NCBI GenBank assembly: GCA_020002185.1
Contig: CM034531.1
Location: 87,642,546 to 87,706,545, forward strand
Length of the DNA: 64,000 nt
Direction: 5' to 3'
Source: Paraescarpia echinospica
Lineage: Eukaryota; Annelida; Polychaeta; Sabellida; Siboglinidae
Shown here piece after piece: positions 36,701 to 48,197 of the stretch. Position 1 is the stretch's first letter; the number at the start of each line of letters is the position of its first letter. Under the pieces are notes generated by a model. That model ran no database searches, was not told where the DNA came from, and saw nothing but the letters and a program-made list of their open reading frames with translations. Both the position numbers and the translations under genes were made by a program.

Positions 36701-39700
36701 AGCTTGGTTTTCGGAACAAAAAGTCGTTGTGAAACAGATGATCTGAGTTTCCTGGGGATATCGGAAAAACGAAGGAGACTAAACAAATAGGATGGGTGCT
36801 GCGTAGAAAGGGTACAATATGTGACAGTGGCTAATTTGAATTGTATTCGATATGTAACTGGAAGCCAATGTAACTGTTTAAGTAGGGGCAGAGATGGTGA
36901 GAAACGATATGTTTTTAGTACTACATGTGCTAAGCAATTATGGAGTTGGAGTTTAAGTCCTTTTTAGTAATATCGTTTAGGAATGAGTTGCAGTAGGCAC
37001 GGCTATATTAAATCTACATTGTTACTAATACCGCTGCTCCCTCTAACTCCTATTTGGATATGTGTACGACTGCCTGATATTAACGACGATTGTAAGTTAT
37101 TAAGTGTGACTACATCTGCCTTATGTCTACAAACTAGGTAACCTCTCTCGGTATACCACAAAATGTTACCCTCAATAAGCATTGTTTACGAGACCAACGC
37201 ATCTGCACTTATGATATTGCATAACTCATTATTTAAAAAAATAGTATGTACTTTGCGCGAGATAACATTTCGTACGCCATTTTAATGTGTCACATTTGAG
37301 ATAATAAACAAATCAGGAATTGCATATCATTAGAGAATATGGGGGAAACGAAAGACCCAAGATTGTGCAAACATAGAAGACAGTTGATGCGTTGATACGA
37401 TAAAGCTAAGTTGTTCAGAGTTGGGAACACATTCATGACACCGTTGTTAGTGTTCGGAACTGGATCCAAAAGTAATATTGTTTCTATGTCTGAGGTAACT
37501 TAGAATGTGTGTGACTGATGATGCTATAAAACATAATTTATTTGCATTGCCCTAATCTGTCTGTCACTCTTGTATGCACGGTTTGGTTAACCTTATTGTG
37601 AGCTGGAACGGACAAGTGACATGTTGCCGTTCTTTTGTTCGATGGCACAACTGCACTTTTTATCTCGAATATGTATGTTAGAATAGTGATTAATTGTTAT
37701 CATCACTATAATATATATGAACTGGTATACTACTATGGCTTGCTAAACACTCATAAATGCATACCCGTTGACAATATCGCATAAATACAAATTCAAACCT
37801 GTGATTTCTCCTAGAATTTCCACCACTTGGACAGAGCTCAGACGGTCTTTCGGCTCACACGCGGCCATGTTCAATATTAGAATTTTCAAACGCTTAAGTT
37901 TTGAATTGTCGGAATCCATGATGGAGACAAGAGTTGGCTGATCTTGTCCAAATCTCTCGGCGTTGTACATCTCCATTCCAATCGGCATCATCTGCGGTCC
38001 ATTCTCTGAAACCAGGCGCTGTGTTAACATACTTACGTATTCATCGAACGAGCTCTAGCAAACCAAAACTAATTTCTAGAGCAGGCGCGTAAAGACCAAA
38101 GTGTTGTTTTAACTGACAATCTATTTGCATGTACCCCGAAGAAACTGATTGTGCGCATAATTAACAAATTACATACATACATACGTAGATATTTCAAAGA
38201 CATAGACATATAATCGAGAGACTCACAATATGCATAACCCTTTCCACAATACATTAATAAAGAATCGCTGTTTGCCCTACCTAAACTCGCGTTTAATTCG
38301 TTGACAATATATATCAAATACAAAATGTATGGCGATATTATTGTAAATTGCACATTACGGTTTTTTTTCTCAAAAGTATATCTCTCCATTCGTCTCTTAA
38401 ATATATTGTCAATGAATAATGATCTCAATGTTAAACAAATCGCATTACCAATCCGAGGCGCCATTCTGCTTTCGCCGTCTTTGTGTTGGACCAGTGCAAG
38501 ATACAACAATCCCAGAGAGAAGACATCGACGGATAAATTATAGGGTTTGCACTGGAATACTTCGGGCGCAAGGTACCCCGGTGTTCCAGCTGTCGTAGAG
38601 AACATAGCTGTCGCCGCAGCAGTCTCCGCCATTTTCGACAACCCGAAGTCGCTCACCTTGGCAATGAGTTTGCCGTCAAAAGGAGTATCGATTTGACCAT
38701 TGACAACTACATAAAAACGACGTACAAAACAACAACAACAACAACAACAATTATAGCGTATATATAATGACCACATTATTACTATTGGCATTAGTAGGTG
38801 TACTGAGGGGTAGTATTTGAGGTAGGGTTGTTGTTGTAAGGTGAGGGTGGCAATGATGAAAGTGGTGGTGTTAGTAGTGGAGGAGGTACTGGTAATGGCC
38901 ATAGCGGTAAAGATGGTTGTGATATTGATAATAATGATGCCAGTGGTAGTTGCAACGGTAGTGTTAACTATAGAAGCCAAACAACAACAGCAGCAGCAGC
39001 AACAACTGTGGTAGTGGTAGCTTTTAAAGTAGTGGCAGCACCATAGTCATACGGTAGCACTGCAACTAGGAGGTTTTACCCTGGTAGAAATATAAACGTC
39101 AAGAGCCAAAGCAGTAGCAGTAGCACTAGCAACAGCACCAGCAACACAATTAATAACTTAACAATAACAACAATAGCATAGGTAATAATGCCAGCGGTAG
39201 CGGCAATGGTAGAAGTAGCAGTAGCATGAACAGTAGTCCTAGTAGCAATCAGTCACCATAATAGTAATATACGACACTTAGTAATAAAACGAACAGTGCG
39301 GTAAAATCCATATGCTAACGTACTTTCGCGGAATAGCAGAACGTTCGCCGGCTTTATGTCGCGGTGCACCACAGGAGGCGATGCACTCTGCATATGTGCA
39401 ATGGCACATTGGAACATTAGGAGCAGTGTCTCGTCGAGATCCGGGTTGTTCTCGCACACGTAAACATCTAGATCGCCGACGTCACAGAAGTCCATGACCA
39501 TCCAGAAAGAGCGATCCTTGTAGTGAAAGTCGAGAAGACGGATAAGATTAGGATGCTCCGGAAGTCGGTCGAAGTGCTTGATCTCCTGCATTGCCATGTA
39601 GCCTTCTTCATCCTTGTTAATTTTCACCTGCTTTACGGCCACCTTTTTAGATGTCCTTTTGTCTGTTCCGCTATAAACGACGCCGAACCCGCCGCGGCCC

Positions 39701-39750
39701 AACATGATTTCCAGGTTCACGGCGAAGCGACCAAGAGTGATTTTCCCCAT
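22999..39750 (-). CDS. Gene C: protein kinase fused to three Mind bomb-type SH3 repeats (intact frame)
   Basis: Twelve coding exons: 39750-39324, 38706-38449, 38005-37799, 36294-36017, 35507-35409, 34561-34488, 27953-27873, 27443-27356, 26766-26690, 26469-26319, 25673-25556 and 23126-22999. They total 1986 nt, open throughout, giving 661 residues. The kinase starts at once, with Gly loop GRGGFG (18-23), Lys40, Glu56, HRDIKPAN (129-136), DFG (162-164) and APE (189-191), so it should be catalytically competent. A charged linker follows (36294-36017, with RERLSKRRKESDEEE). Three Mind bomb SH3 repeats have cores HYGGWSNNM, GHGGWNPKM and AHGGWADSM. The tail TL..EGECLQKVCSRL extends about 30 residues beyond those of A and B. 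The donor of exon 27443-27356 appears to be GC instead of GT; all other junctions are GT-AG. Role: probably a cytosolic Ser/Thr kinase targeted by peptide-binding repeats (inference). Confidence 0.88.
23674..23706 (-). ncRNA. Hammerhead ribozyme-like core, left end of Penelope-like copy 2
   Basis: Minus strand CTGATGA, helix II GCCGCC-GAA-GGCGGT, GAAAC, GTC. All core positions match the consensus. The 5' strand of helix I has been replaced by the SINE tail, so this copy may fold poorly. Confidence 0.65.
23710..24055 (-). mobile_element. tRNA-derived SINE, copy 1
   Basis: Read on the minus strand, a tRNA-like head carries an A-box-like TAGCGCAGCGATAAGAGC and a B box GGATTCGAATCC (24001-23990). 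A central region of about 200 bp follows, then an end GGCGCTTTGAGCAG...GGCGTTATATATGAACTTAC and a (TTTTTTAC)n tail. It matches the truncated plus-strand copy at 28986-29290. It lies inside the Penelope-like element, next to the hammerhead core. Confidence 0.8.
24856..25045 (+). repeat. Inverted arm of Penelope-like copy 2
   Basis: Plus-strand copy of the element's 3' end, facing the minus-strand body. It encodes the same C-terminal residues and carries its own hammerhead-like motif. Confidence 0.75.
24987..25019 (+). ncRNA. Hammerhead ribozyme-like core, right end of Penelope-like copy 2
   Basis: Plus strand CTGATGA, helix II GCCGC-CGAAA-GCGGT, GAAA, T, GTC. One departure from the core is GAAAT in place of GAAAC, which breaks the second pair of helix III. 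Confidence 0.55.
27050..27165. repeat. Degenerate GT/GC alternating repeat
   Basis: Short GTGTGCGC-type runs in the gene C intron between exons 27443-27356 and 26766-26690. Confidence 0.6.
27655..27780. repeat. (TA)n and (CA)n compound microsatellite in gene C intron
   Basis: TA tracts of about 60 bp with TATATA/CACACA borders that can fold back on themselves. Confidence 0.93.
28195..28340. repeat. GGGCCGG-rich repeat end, possibly hAT-like
   Basis: Begins TAGTGTCCTGCGCGGGCCGG and carries several GGCCGGGCCGGGC blocks in otherwise AT-rich DNA. Related GC blocks occur at 31020-31090, 59634-59860 and 62263-62345. TAGTG-type ends are seen in hAT transposons. The assignment is tentative. Confidence 0.4.
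28440..28988 (+). mobile_element. L2/CR1-like LINE fragment (endonuclease and RT start, internally deleted)
   Basis: The plus strand encodes an endonuclease tail (TGHTLYVLLT, GLSDHSAVNFTI), then jumps to RT start motifs (SPLIKKTGLNPNLVLNYRPV) with sequence missing between them. It is truncated by the SINE at 28986. Confidence 0.75.
28986..29290 (+). mobile_element. tRNA-derived SINE, copy 2 (5'-truncated)
   Basis: B box GGTTCGAATCC at 29017-29027, then the same central region as the 23.7-24.1 kb copy (GAATGAGTACCTGG, GTGGATATTTGTGTACGAAT, GGCTGAATGCTT), then AAGCGTTTCGAGCAGGCTAC and GCGCTATATAAGAACTTACC. The A box is absent. Confidence 0.82.
29330..30130 (+). mobile_element. RTE-like LINE fragment (RT C-terminal part)
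   Basis: The plus strand encodes LDFADDVSLLSH, FTYLGNIINIQGGTGAVVRA, SVLLYGSETW, LRRILRIHWPDTIRN and WNQLEKMAQERGRWR, ending at TAA near 30127. This order is typical of the RTE clade. The frame is broken by a stop after FNSNV and by small shifts. Confidence 0.8.
30131..31569. other. Intron DNA of gene C, unassigned
   Basis: Mostly AT-rich. The only structure seen is the GC block at 31020-31090 (GCGGGCCACGG, TGCGGGCT, ACCCGC), which resembles the GGGCCGG repeats at 28.2, 59.7 and 62.3 kb. Confidence 0.4.
31570..32500. repeat. Satellite-like tandem repeat, unit about 198 bp, 4.5 copies
   Basis: The motif AAGGTCACCGTCAA or a variant recurs at 31641, 31841, 32034, 32233 and 32431 (spacings 200, 193, 199 and 198). 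Each is preceded by TGTGGAG- or CCAGGAGAG-type sequence and followed by a TTCGAAA-type word, a GCAATCGTC/GCAGACGT-type word and a TTACAATxGTT segment. Copies are diverged but collinear. Confidence 0.82.
32501..34487. other. Intron DNA of gene C, unassigned
   Basis: No exon, RNA gene or named repeat recognised between the satellite and exon 34561-34488. Confidence 0.4.
35523..35595. repeat. CAA/CAG trinucleotide repeat beside a gene C acceptor
   Basis: Read on the gene's strand it is a TTG/CTG run that ends about 15 bases before the acceptor of exon 35507-35409. A long Leu frame here is intron read-through. Confidence 0.85.
36530..36890 (-). mobile_element. L2/CR1-like LINE C-terminal fragment in gene C intron
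   Basis: Minus strand reads QLHWLPVTYRIQFKLATVTY and then SDIPRKLRSSVSQRLFVPKT, the conserved C-terminal block of L2/CR1-type ORF2. Stops and shifts show old decay. Confidence 0.7.
38960..39245. repeat. Degenerate trinucleotide-rich tract in gene C intron
   Basis: Interspersed CAG, CAA, GTA and GTAGTGGTAGC triplets between exons 39750-39324 and 38706-38449. A (CAA)n run also occurs at 38730-38752. The 303-codon minus frame over this region is intron plus one real exon. Confidence 0.7.
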
Positions 39751-40029
39751 TCTTTAATTGTCGCGCGTTCCTCTAAACAAACAGTGCGTGGTGAAGATGG
39801 GAACACAGCAATGAGTACTGTAACAGGAGAACATAGTTTGACTAATGCGGATTCGTGTATGATATGTTGTGTCTTTCGAATTATACTTGTACATGAACAT
39901 TATGGATACAGCACACATAAAATGACTTGCACAACAACAAAGAGAACGCGTTTCGTAATTAAAGCACTACTTCGATCAGGTAGACAAGCTGCTTATCGCA
40001 CAAATTTGGTACCCATCCAATAACTCACC
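39751..40029 (-). promoter_or_regulatory. Upstream region of gene C
   Basis: Would contain the 5' UTR and promoter of gene C. No TATA box or other core motif could be assigned with confidence. Confidence 0.3.
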
Positions 40030-40240
40030 AACAGAAATCATATCTCTCAGAGGTCGGCCAAGTTTCAGCACTGTATAGTAATACGCTTAGCAAGCAGGCC
40101 TCGACTGCTCTATAGACGGTGTGACCAGTGCGATGTGTGCTTGTCCAGACACGTTCAGAAACACACCAAAACCCCGAGGAGACATTGCCCAGCTTGATGT
40201 TTAAATTCCTGTCCAGAGTGCGGTTGGATGACATTATGGA
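40030..40240 (-). mobile_element. LINE fragment related to the element at 53.9-57.3 kb
   Basis: Minus strand encodes RTLDRNLNIKLGNVSSGFWC followed by SERVWTSTHRTGHT and LLSVLLYSAETW, the block after the RT in the same LINE family as 53870-57300. Confidence 0.7.
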
Positions 40241-40807
40241 ACTGAAGTAGGTTAAACGGAAATATGACTTACTCTAATCACCTAATTTTGATGTCATGGA
40301 CATATTCCTCGTGTAACTACTTTTCCGCTTGTTACCCTGGAGCTCGATATATTCAACCGTTGATTGTTATATAAATTTTATTCCGGAATGTCGTGATACA
40401 TATTGCTATTACCACATGGGCATGGTAACGTCGCTGTTACTAAGTACAACTTAGTGCACGGGTACTATATGTGAAACGAATATATGGTTACCTGTAATTG
40501 TAGCCCTAGTAGTCACCTCAGTTATGACAAATACACTTTGCATTAAGCTGACATAGACTTGCCTGCCTTCAGCAGATTTGAACGTCTCGCTTCAATGACG
40601 ATCCAGTGAATAGTGTATTACGCAATAGTACTGTGGTTAGACGGAAATTGTAGGCACTGCCTACAACGAATTTATGTAAGGATTAAGCTGTGGTTCAACG
40701 GATATAATGTTGAGGACGATTTGGTCGCAATAGTGATAACGTGTACCGGTCTACCAAACCCAGTGCTATATTCGCAACCGATCTGAGATCTGGAACAAGG
40801 GACATGG

Positions 40808-40937
40808 AACACGCACACGCACACGCATTCACACATTCACAGTCACACTCACATTCACACGCAGAAGCAGACGCAGATGCACACGTACACGCACATGGAA
40901 CTGATACGGACACGCACACGCACACGCACACCCACAT

Positions 40938-40992
<55 letters not shown>
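40808..40992. repeat. Degenerate CA repeat followed by (CT)n microsatellite
   Basis: CACACG/CATTCA-type hexamers to 40936, then a pure CT run at about 40940-40991. Confidence 0.92.
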
Positions 40993-40994
<2 letters not shown>

Positions 40995-41654
40995 CTCTCG
41001 TCGTCGCATGCTGGCTGCATGTATTCATAGTGTTTAAACAACTAATTGGGTCCAACTAAACATTTAAAGCTAGATATTGTATTCATAGTGTTTAGACTTT
41101 GCGTCCAAACAATGCCTCCCATTAGACATAGCGTTACGAAACATAGGTTTGTTGTATTTAACCATTACATATATGCGTCGTACTAGTTATTCACGTCAGG
41201 TTGGGATTACAGTACTATACATCTATGTGATATTCACATACTTTTAAACATATGTTCGTGTACCACGTACCTAGAAGGTGACTACGTAGACCTTGATTCC
41301 ACTGTGCTTTTCTCACTCTCATGCGAATTATACATCGGCACCGACGAGCGTATTTACACAACTGTTTACAGGTGGACAAAGCTAGGCTTTGTGGCAATGT
41401 GGCGAATCAAGCATGACTTTCCTGGCGTTCTGACACACATTAGCACTGACTGGCGTAAAGACGTAAACAGGAGAAGAGTGACAAGGACTAGATCCGCGGT
41501 GACGCCAAAGGTATGTTCACCAACTTCAGCCTTCTAATTGAATTATCGCAATTGTTTTTTGTTGTTGCCAAGTTAAGTTTTATAATTTGCATGAAGTGAA
41601 ACGCTGACAATATGTTTTCCGGAGAAGTTGATCGTTAGCGAGTAAGATATTGTG

Positions 41655-41885
41655 CTAATGGTATGTACGTGTATGCGTGAATGCGAGCATGCGTACATGT
41701 ATGCATCCATGCACGCATTGGCATCATCACACATACATGCATATAAGCATACATGTACACGCGTATACATGTCTATACTTGTACCTGTACATATACGCAT
41801 GCGTGCGTAAACGTCCATACCTGCACATGTGCCCACGTACTTGCGTGCATGGATGCATACATGTACGCATGCTCGCATTCACACA
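41655..41885. repeat. Alternating purine-pyrimidine low-complexity tract
   Basis: About 230 bp of ATGTATGC, CATACATG and GTACACGCG words with inverted symmetry throughout. Both strands show long open but meaningless frames. Confidence 0.75.
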
Positions 41886-41887
41886 CA

Positions 41888-41975
41888 GACTTATAGATAA
41901 ACTCCAACGTGTACAGAATTGTTTAGCACATGTAATACTAAAAGCATCTCGTTTATCGCCATCTCTAAGAGATGA
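41888..41975 (+). mobile_element. Short L2-like LINE fragment
   Basis: Plus strand encodes LIDKLQRVQNCLAHVILKAS, the conserved block after RT in L2/CR1 LINEs. The flanks are unrelated. Confidence 0.6.
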
Positions 41976-42431
41976 TGTTGGCATGTGTGCGTGTATGCGT
42001 AAGTGAATACATGACATTTTGGTAAAGGACACTTTGGCCATGAGCAGTTTGGCAACATACATTTTGGTAGCTGGACGTATTGGTAATGGGACCTTTCGTT
42101 AATAGGACATTTCTGTATAGCATGTGTTTTTTGAAACATGTAGGATATACTGGTCATTTATTATTATTTGATATCATTCATATGGCATGTTTTGTACGAT
42201 TTCATTAACACAATTACATGTTATTAAACACATGTCACGATGTAAAAAAGGTTGTACCATTTAGAAATAATTACTACGCTGGTCAATTTTCCAGCACAGA
42301 ACATGGTTTCATAACAGCAGTCAGGGATGTTGTAACTGGATGATCATTCATGGCAAAGAAAGGGATCGTGGCATCTCAATACTAGTCAATGTGGTATGGG
42401 TTAGAAATACGTGCACCATTGGAAGCGTTAT

Positions 42432-42807
42432 ATCAGTTATAGTTACAGGAAACTCAACGTTAACAGTTGGGTTAGTTTATCGAAGTCCAAACATAAGCAT
42501 AGAAGAGAATGAAAAAATACAAAACGCTATAAGGGAAGTAAGCAAACGGGACTGTATTATTATGGGGGATTTTAACCACGGGCATATACAATGGAAATCT
42601 CTACAGAGTATGGGGAGTGAGGACCACAAGTTTTTAGTTTTAGTTCAAGATACATTCCTTTCTCAACATGTGCTAGAACCAACCAGGGGTGAGAATGTGT
42701 TAGATATAGTTTTGTCCTCACAGAATGAATTAGTTGACAATGTCAAGATATGTAAGCCACTGGGGAGTAGCGATCACAACCAGATACACTTTACCATCAA
42801 AGTAAAA
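42432..42807 (+). mobile_element. CR1-like LINE, plus copy, 5' piece (endonuclease)
   Basis: Encodes VTGNSTLTVGLVYRSPNISI, CIIMGDFNHGHIQW and SSDHNQIHFTIKVK, about 95% identical by eye to the endonuclease of the minus-strand CR1 element. It stops at TAAAA (42803-42807), and the same element resumes after TAAAA at 51567-51571. Confidence 0.85.
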
Positions 42808-43090
42808 CTGTCATGTGACAAGCGCCAGTGGCAGCTATTTAATTTTCTCTGTGTTTAAACTTGAATTTTACTTATTTGTATTACTACGACACTGGTGAGA
42901 TTTGAACATCGTTTTGATAACATTACCCTGAATGCACGGAGCTGTTCGTTCGTGTTATTGGTTTTATATATGCGTGTATTTCTGCGACTTTTATTCCGGT
43001 GGAACACCTGTACCCATGGTGACCTACACTCGGCAGTAACTATTCGCCCATAACATTACGAGTGTCACTGGCGGAAAGCTGCCTCAGCCT

Positions 43091-45211
43091 TTGTTCGACA
43101 CGTTAAAGGACAATGGAATTTGTGCGGTCACACGAGGTTGCAGAGCCGGTCGCAATCGCCACCGTACAATACGTCCAGTAATTGGACGTCGGCCCAGCTT
43201 TACACCCACTTATCACCAACGCGGTGTCAACAACGCAAACATTACACGTGTGAAACTGTCGTCTCGTCAAACTGATGACAAGGATTTTAAGAATCGTTAC
43301 ACCAACATCGCATTGATTAATGCAAGATCTGTGAAAAATAAGACGCTGACTATAAATGAGGAAATTATCCAACACGATTGGGATGTTTTGGCCATCACCC
43401 AGACGTGGCTAAAAAACTGGAGACGAAGCGATTGTGGCTGAACTGACGCCTCCCGGCTACACATTCAATCATGTAGCACGTGCCTCTGGTCGTGGTGGCG
43501 GAGTTGCCATAGTTCATCGAAATACCTTCAACACCAAGATCCTCCCAAAGCTGCCATTCACAACCATCGAACTTCTCCGTCTGCAACTCACCAACCCGTT
43601 CATGTTGAAATACAATGACTGGGTCGCTTATCACCCGCCTGCATCAAGTAAGACATCTGGGACAATATCGAATTTTTACGCTGAACTTGAGCAGCTATTC
43701 ATCGAGGCATCCATCTCCGTTGTTCCTACTGTCATCATTGGTGACTTCAATGTTCATTTTGATGATACCCTCAAATCAGAACCACTTCGCACTCTATGTG
43801 AATCGTTCAATCTAACTCAACATGTACATTCGCCAACACACCAAACTGGACATATATTGGATCTTGTGATCAGTCAAACTGATGACGACTTCATTACTTC
43901 CGTTGCTGTGCATCCTGACTCTCTGTCTGACCACCATCGCATTGAATTCACACTAAGAGCACTGAAGCCGGCAGTAAAAACTAAGACGATTGCAAAGCGG
44001 AATTTCAGGAACATTGAAACAGATGCACTCCGAAACGATATCGAGTCTGTATGTGCTGACATGACATTGCGTACATGCGCGAATGATCGACAAGCAGAGG
44101 ATGTGGTGGATATGTACAACACCTGTCTCACTGAGTGCCTTGACAGACATGCCCCGTTACGCAATGTGAAAGTAAGAGACAGCACACCACATCCCTGGTA
44201 CGACTCTGACATCGACGACGCCAGGGATAAAAAGCGGAAACGGGAGAATGTGTGGAGAAGAACTAAACTGGAGATTCATCGGCAATTATATGTCACCGCT
44301 CGTGAAGAATGCACTGCTTTGATATCAGCACGCAAAACGGATTATTATCAAAACCGCCTGGAGAAAGCAAACAACAAAACCATGTATCGATTACTGAGAT
44401 CGCTTGATGACCACCGCATACAGGAACACCCTGAATTCCATTTGACAGCCCAAAGATGCGAAAAATTTTCACGTTTCTTTAGTGAAAAGATTGACAAGCT
44501 CCTGTCAGGTCTGCAGTGTTTCAACATCATCGATAGGCCAAAAGATGAAAGACGTTGTTTCACTGACAGTATCCAATAACTATCCATGCGTTTTATCCAA
44601 CAACGAACACAGAGATCACATCGATTTGTGGTACTACTGGCAAAACGTGCGCGTTGGATCCTCTGCCTGCAATTCAGCTAAGAGACAATATGACAAGTAT
44701 TGTGTCTGTCATCACACGGATTACAAATGCTTCGCTGGACGAGGCAGTCATGCCAAAGTCGCTGAAGTATGCAATTGTCCGTCCGCTTTTGAAGAAACCA
44801 TCACTTGACAAAGACATTCTGAGCAGTTATCGACCTGTGAGTAACCTTACACAATTATCCAAAGTAATTGAGAAAGTGGTCGCGCTTAGGATAATGACGC
44901 ATGTTTCTGACCAGCAAATGGTTGAGTGCTTTCAGTCGGCGTATCGGAAAAAACATTCGACCGAAACCGCGCTACTACACGTTACAAGTGCCATCAAAAC
45001 AGCCATGGACAATAAACAAGGAACCATCTTGGTTCTCGTTGATTTTAGTGCCGCCTTCGATACTATCAACCATGACATCTTGATTAAGCGTCTACGTTTG
45101 CGCTACGGCTTTGTTGGAAAAGCACTGGACTGGATGGCATCGTACCTGCAAGACCGGACGCAGCGAATAGTAATCGGTGACCAATCGTCGAGTATTACTA
45201 CTCTAACGACA
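43091..45211 (+). pseudogene. L2-like ORF2, 5' half: endonuclease and RT N-terminal part
   Basis: Open pieces are 43091-43441, 43434-44579 and 44654-45211. Endonuclease motifs are NARSVKNK, IIGDFNVHFDD and SDHHRIEF. RT motifs are SSYRPVSNLTQLSKVIEKVV, QSAYRKKHSTETAL and LVDFSAAFDTINHD (motif A Asp). The first break is one extra A in the run near 43411-43416. The second shift lies between 44579 and 44630. The frame is cut at LTTG, just before the VPQGS motif, by the CR1 insertion. Confidence 0.85.
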
Positions 45212-45321
45212 GGTTTTTTAACAAGATACAAGATTTAACAAGATTGCCATCCAGAGAATTAACTCTAGATGGCAGGTGGACAAGGAAGCCCTTTGGCTTA
45301 TCTAGAGTCCAACCTTTTTAT

Positions 45322-48197
45322 CTACATATATCCAGCCCTTCTGAGGTATGTGTCGATTTTATTTTTAAACATATTCACACTACTAGCACCCACACAATCA
45401 TCAGATAATCTGTTCCATTCATTCACAGTCCTTTGTGAAAATGAGAACTTTCTCACGTCTAATCTACACTGCTCCTTTACTAATGTAACTTCATGTCCTC
45501 TAGTCTTTCTATCTTTCTTAACTGAAAAAACATATTTCTATCAATATTTTCATAACCATTCAATATTTTAAACACTTCTATCTGATCTCCTCTCAATCTC
45601 CTGGTCTCTAGTGTTGTTAAACCACATTCTTTTAGGCGTTTTTCATAACTAAGATCCCTCAGTTTTGGTATCATTTTAGTCGCTCTCCTCTGTACTCTTT
45701 CTAGCATATCTATGTCCTTCTTGCGGTATGGCCTCCACGCTTGTATACAATATTCTAAATGAGGCCTAACTATTGTTTTGTACAGCGGTATTATTAGTTC
45801 TTTTTCTTTATATGCTATATTTCGCCTAATCAATCCAAGGATTTGATTTCCCTTTGAAGCTGCAATTCCACACTGCTCTGAAACCTTCATGTCAGCACTA
45901 ATTGTCAGCCCTAAGTCTTTTTCTTTTACAGTAGTACTTAGTACAGTTCCCCCCATTGTATATTCTACATATTCGTTCCCATATCCTGTATGGAGGCATT
46001 TACATTTCCCAAAATTAAACAACATTTGCCACTTTTCAGACCATTTGATCAACCTGTCAACATCATCTTGTAAATGCTGTATATCACCATCACTTTCAAT
46101 CCTTCTAAACACTTTTGTATCATCTGCAAATTTCAACACCTTGCTAGCTATATCATCGTCCAAATCGTTTATATATATTAAGAATAATATAGGTCCCAGT
46201 ACTGATCCCTGTGGAACCCCACTCAAAACTGATTTCCAGTTTGAAGCCTCCCCATCAACAACTACCCGTTGTCTTCTGTCAATCAGCCATTTTTCTATCC
46301 AGTTAATTTTACCATTTCCTATGCCATGGGCTTTTAGTTTAAGCAGTAATCTCTGATGTGGCACTTTGTCGAAAGCTTTTTGAAAATCTAAGTAGATGAT
46401 ATATACTGGTGATCCATCATCTACCCACTTAGTGATATCTTCAAAAAAACATAACATATTTGTTAAGCATGACCTCGCTTTTAGAAACCCATGTTGAGAT
46501 GGGTTTATCAAGTTATGTTTAACAAGAAAATCCACCATGTGATCTTTAATTAGTCTTTCTAATAATTTACAAATCACCGATGTTAAACTAACTGGTCTAT
46601 AATTATTTGACTTGTTTCTCGAACCTTTTTAAATAACGGTATAATGTTTGCTTCTTTCCATTCTAAAGGAACCACTCCCTCTTCTAATGACAAGTTGAAA
46701 ACTGTTGCAAGCGGTATGCTAATTTGTTCTACAATTTCCACTAGTAGTTTGGGTGGAATACCATCCACTCCAGGTGATTTATTTTCCTTCATAGCCCTAA
46801 TTTTCTTAGCTACCATTTCTGGGGTTACAATTAACTGTCTTAAATAGTCTGATTCTGCCCCCTTGAACTTAGCCTCTGGTACTGGCAGTGAACTAGTGTC
46901 TTCTCTGGTAAACACTGAACTAAAATACTCATTTAGGTCTTCAGCCATTAAGAATCCTTCTGATATTATATTTCCAGCACTATCTTCTAGAGGGCCGACC
47001 TTATCCTGAACTTTCTGTTTGCTTCGAACATACGCATAAAAACTCTTGTTGTCATGTTTTATATTACAAGCTAATTTATGTTCATAGCTTCTCTTTGAAT
47101 TTCTAATTTCAGCTGTAGCTTGGTTTAGTGCTTCTTTATAAATGTTGTAGTCTTCGTCATTGCCAGTACGTCTATATGACTTCCACATCATTTGTTTATA
47201 CTTAATTTTTCTAATGGCTTCTTTCGATAAGTATTTCTTTCTGGTCCGTTTCCCTTGTTTTTTGAAGGGAACAAATTTATCTACGATGCACTCTATTTCA
47301 TTCTTTAAGATATTCCAGCATTCTGTTGCTGTCTTATTCTTCAGTGTATTATTCCAGTCTATCTTTGCTAAATATTTCCTCATTTCCTTATATCTTCCTT
47401 TGTGGAAATTTCTCCTCAACTGCTTTTTATTCTTTCTTTCTGATTTTACTTTGATGGTAAAATGTATCTGGTTGTGATCACTACTTCCCAGAGGCTCACA
47501 TAATTTAACATTGTCAACTAATTCATTCTGTGAGGACAAAACTAAGTCTAACACATTCTCTCCCCTGGTTGGTTCTAGCACATGTTGAGAAAGGAAACTA
47601 TCTTGTACTAAAACTAAAAACTTGTGGTCCTCACTACCCATACTCTGTAGAGATTTCCATTTTATATGCCCATGGTTAAAATCCCCCATAATAACACAGT
47701 CCCGTTTGCTCACTTCCCTTATAGCGTTTTGTATTTTTTCATTCTCTTCTATGCTTATGTTTGGACTTCGATAAACTAATCCAACCGTTAACGTTGAGTT
47801 TCCTGTAACTATGTTACACCAAACAGCTTCTTCGCAATCTGCTTCTCTGTCTAATTTTATTTCATAAGCCTGGATAGATTCTTTAATATATAAAATAACT
47901 CCACCTCCCCTTCTTCCTATTCTATCTTTCCTAAACATTACATATCCTGTCAGTCCCAATTCGGCATCTGATATATCGGTGGTTGCCCATGATTCGGTTA
48001 TACCTATTATGTGAGGGTCAATATCTTCTACCATAATGTTTAGTTCATTTCTTTTGTTTACTATACTCCTTGCATTTAAACAAACACATTTATACCCAGC
48101 TTCAGAACAGTTTTCCAGACTGTTCTTTGCTGAATTATTTTTGCTGCCTTTATCTGTGCCTCCAGTTTCAGGCTTCTCTGCGAGTCCCCCTGCGAAT
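45322..48197 (-). CDS. CR1-like ORF2: endonuclease plus reverse transcriptase (two 1-nt deletions)
   Basis: The frame opens right after the ORF1 stop; the first ATG is at 48034. The endonuclease carries LNARSIVNKRNEL, GITESW, IMGDFNHGHI and SSDHNQIHF. The RT carries SPGVDGIPPKLL, QHGFLKARSCLTNM, YLDFQKAFDKVPH, GVPQGSVLGP and catalytic KFADDTKVF, followed by LGLTISADMKV and RPHLEYCIQAW. The frame is broken by one missing base in the T run at 46626-46630 and one in the A run at 45525-45530. With both bases the frame runs to a stop at 45324-45322 (LRRAGYM). Comparison with the plus copy at 51.6-53.8 kb supports both calls. Confidence 0.85.

Noticed and set aside
38069..38980. 303-codon minus-strand ORF
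   Set aside because: Only 38706-38449 of it is a real gene C exon; the rest is intron with low-complexity triplets.
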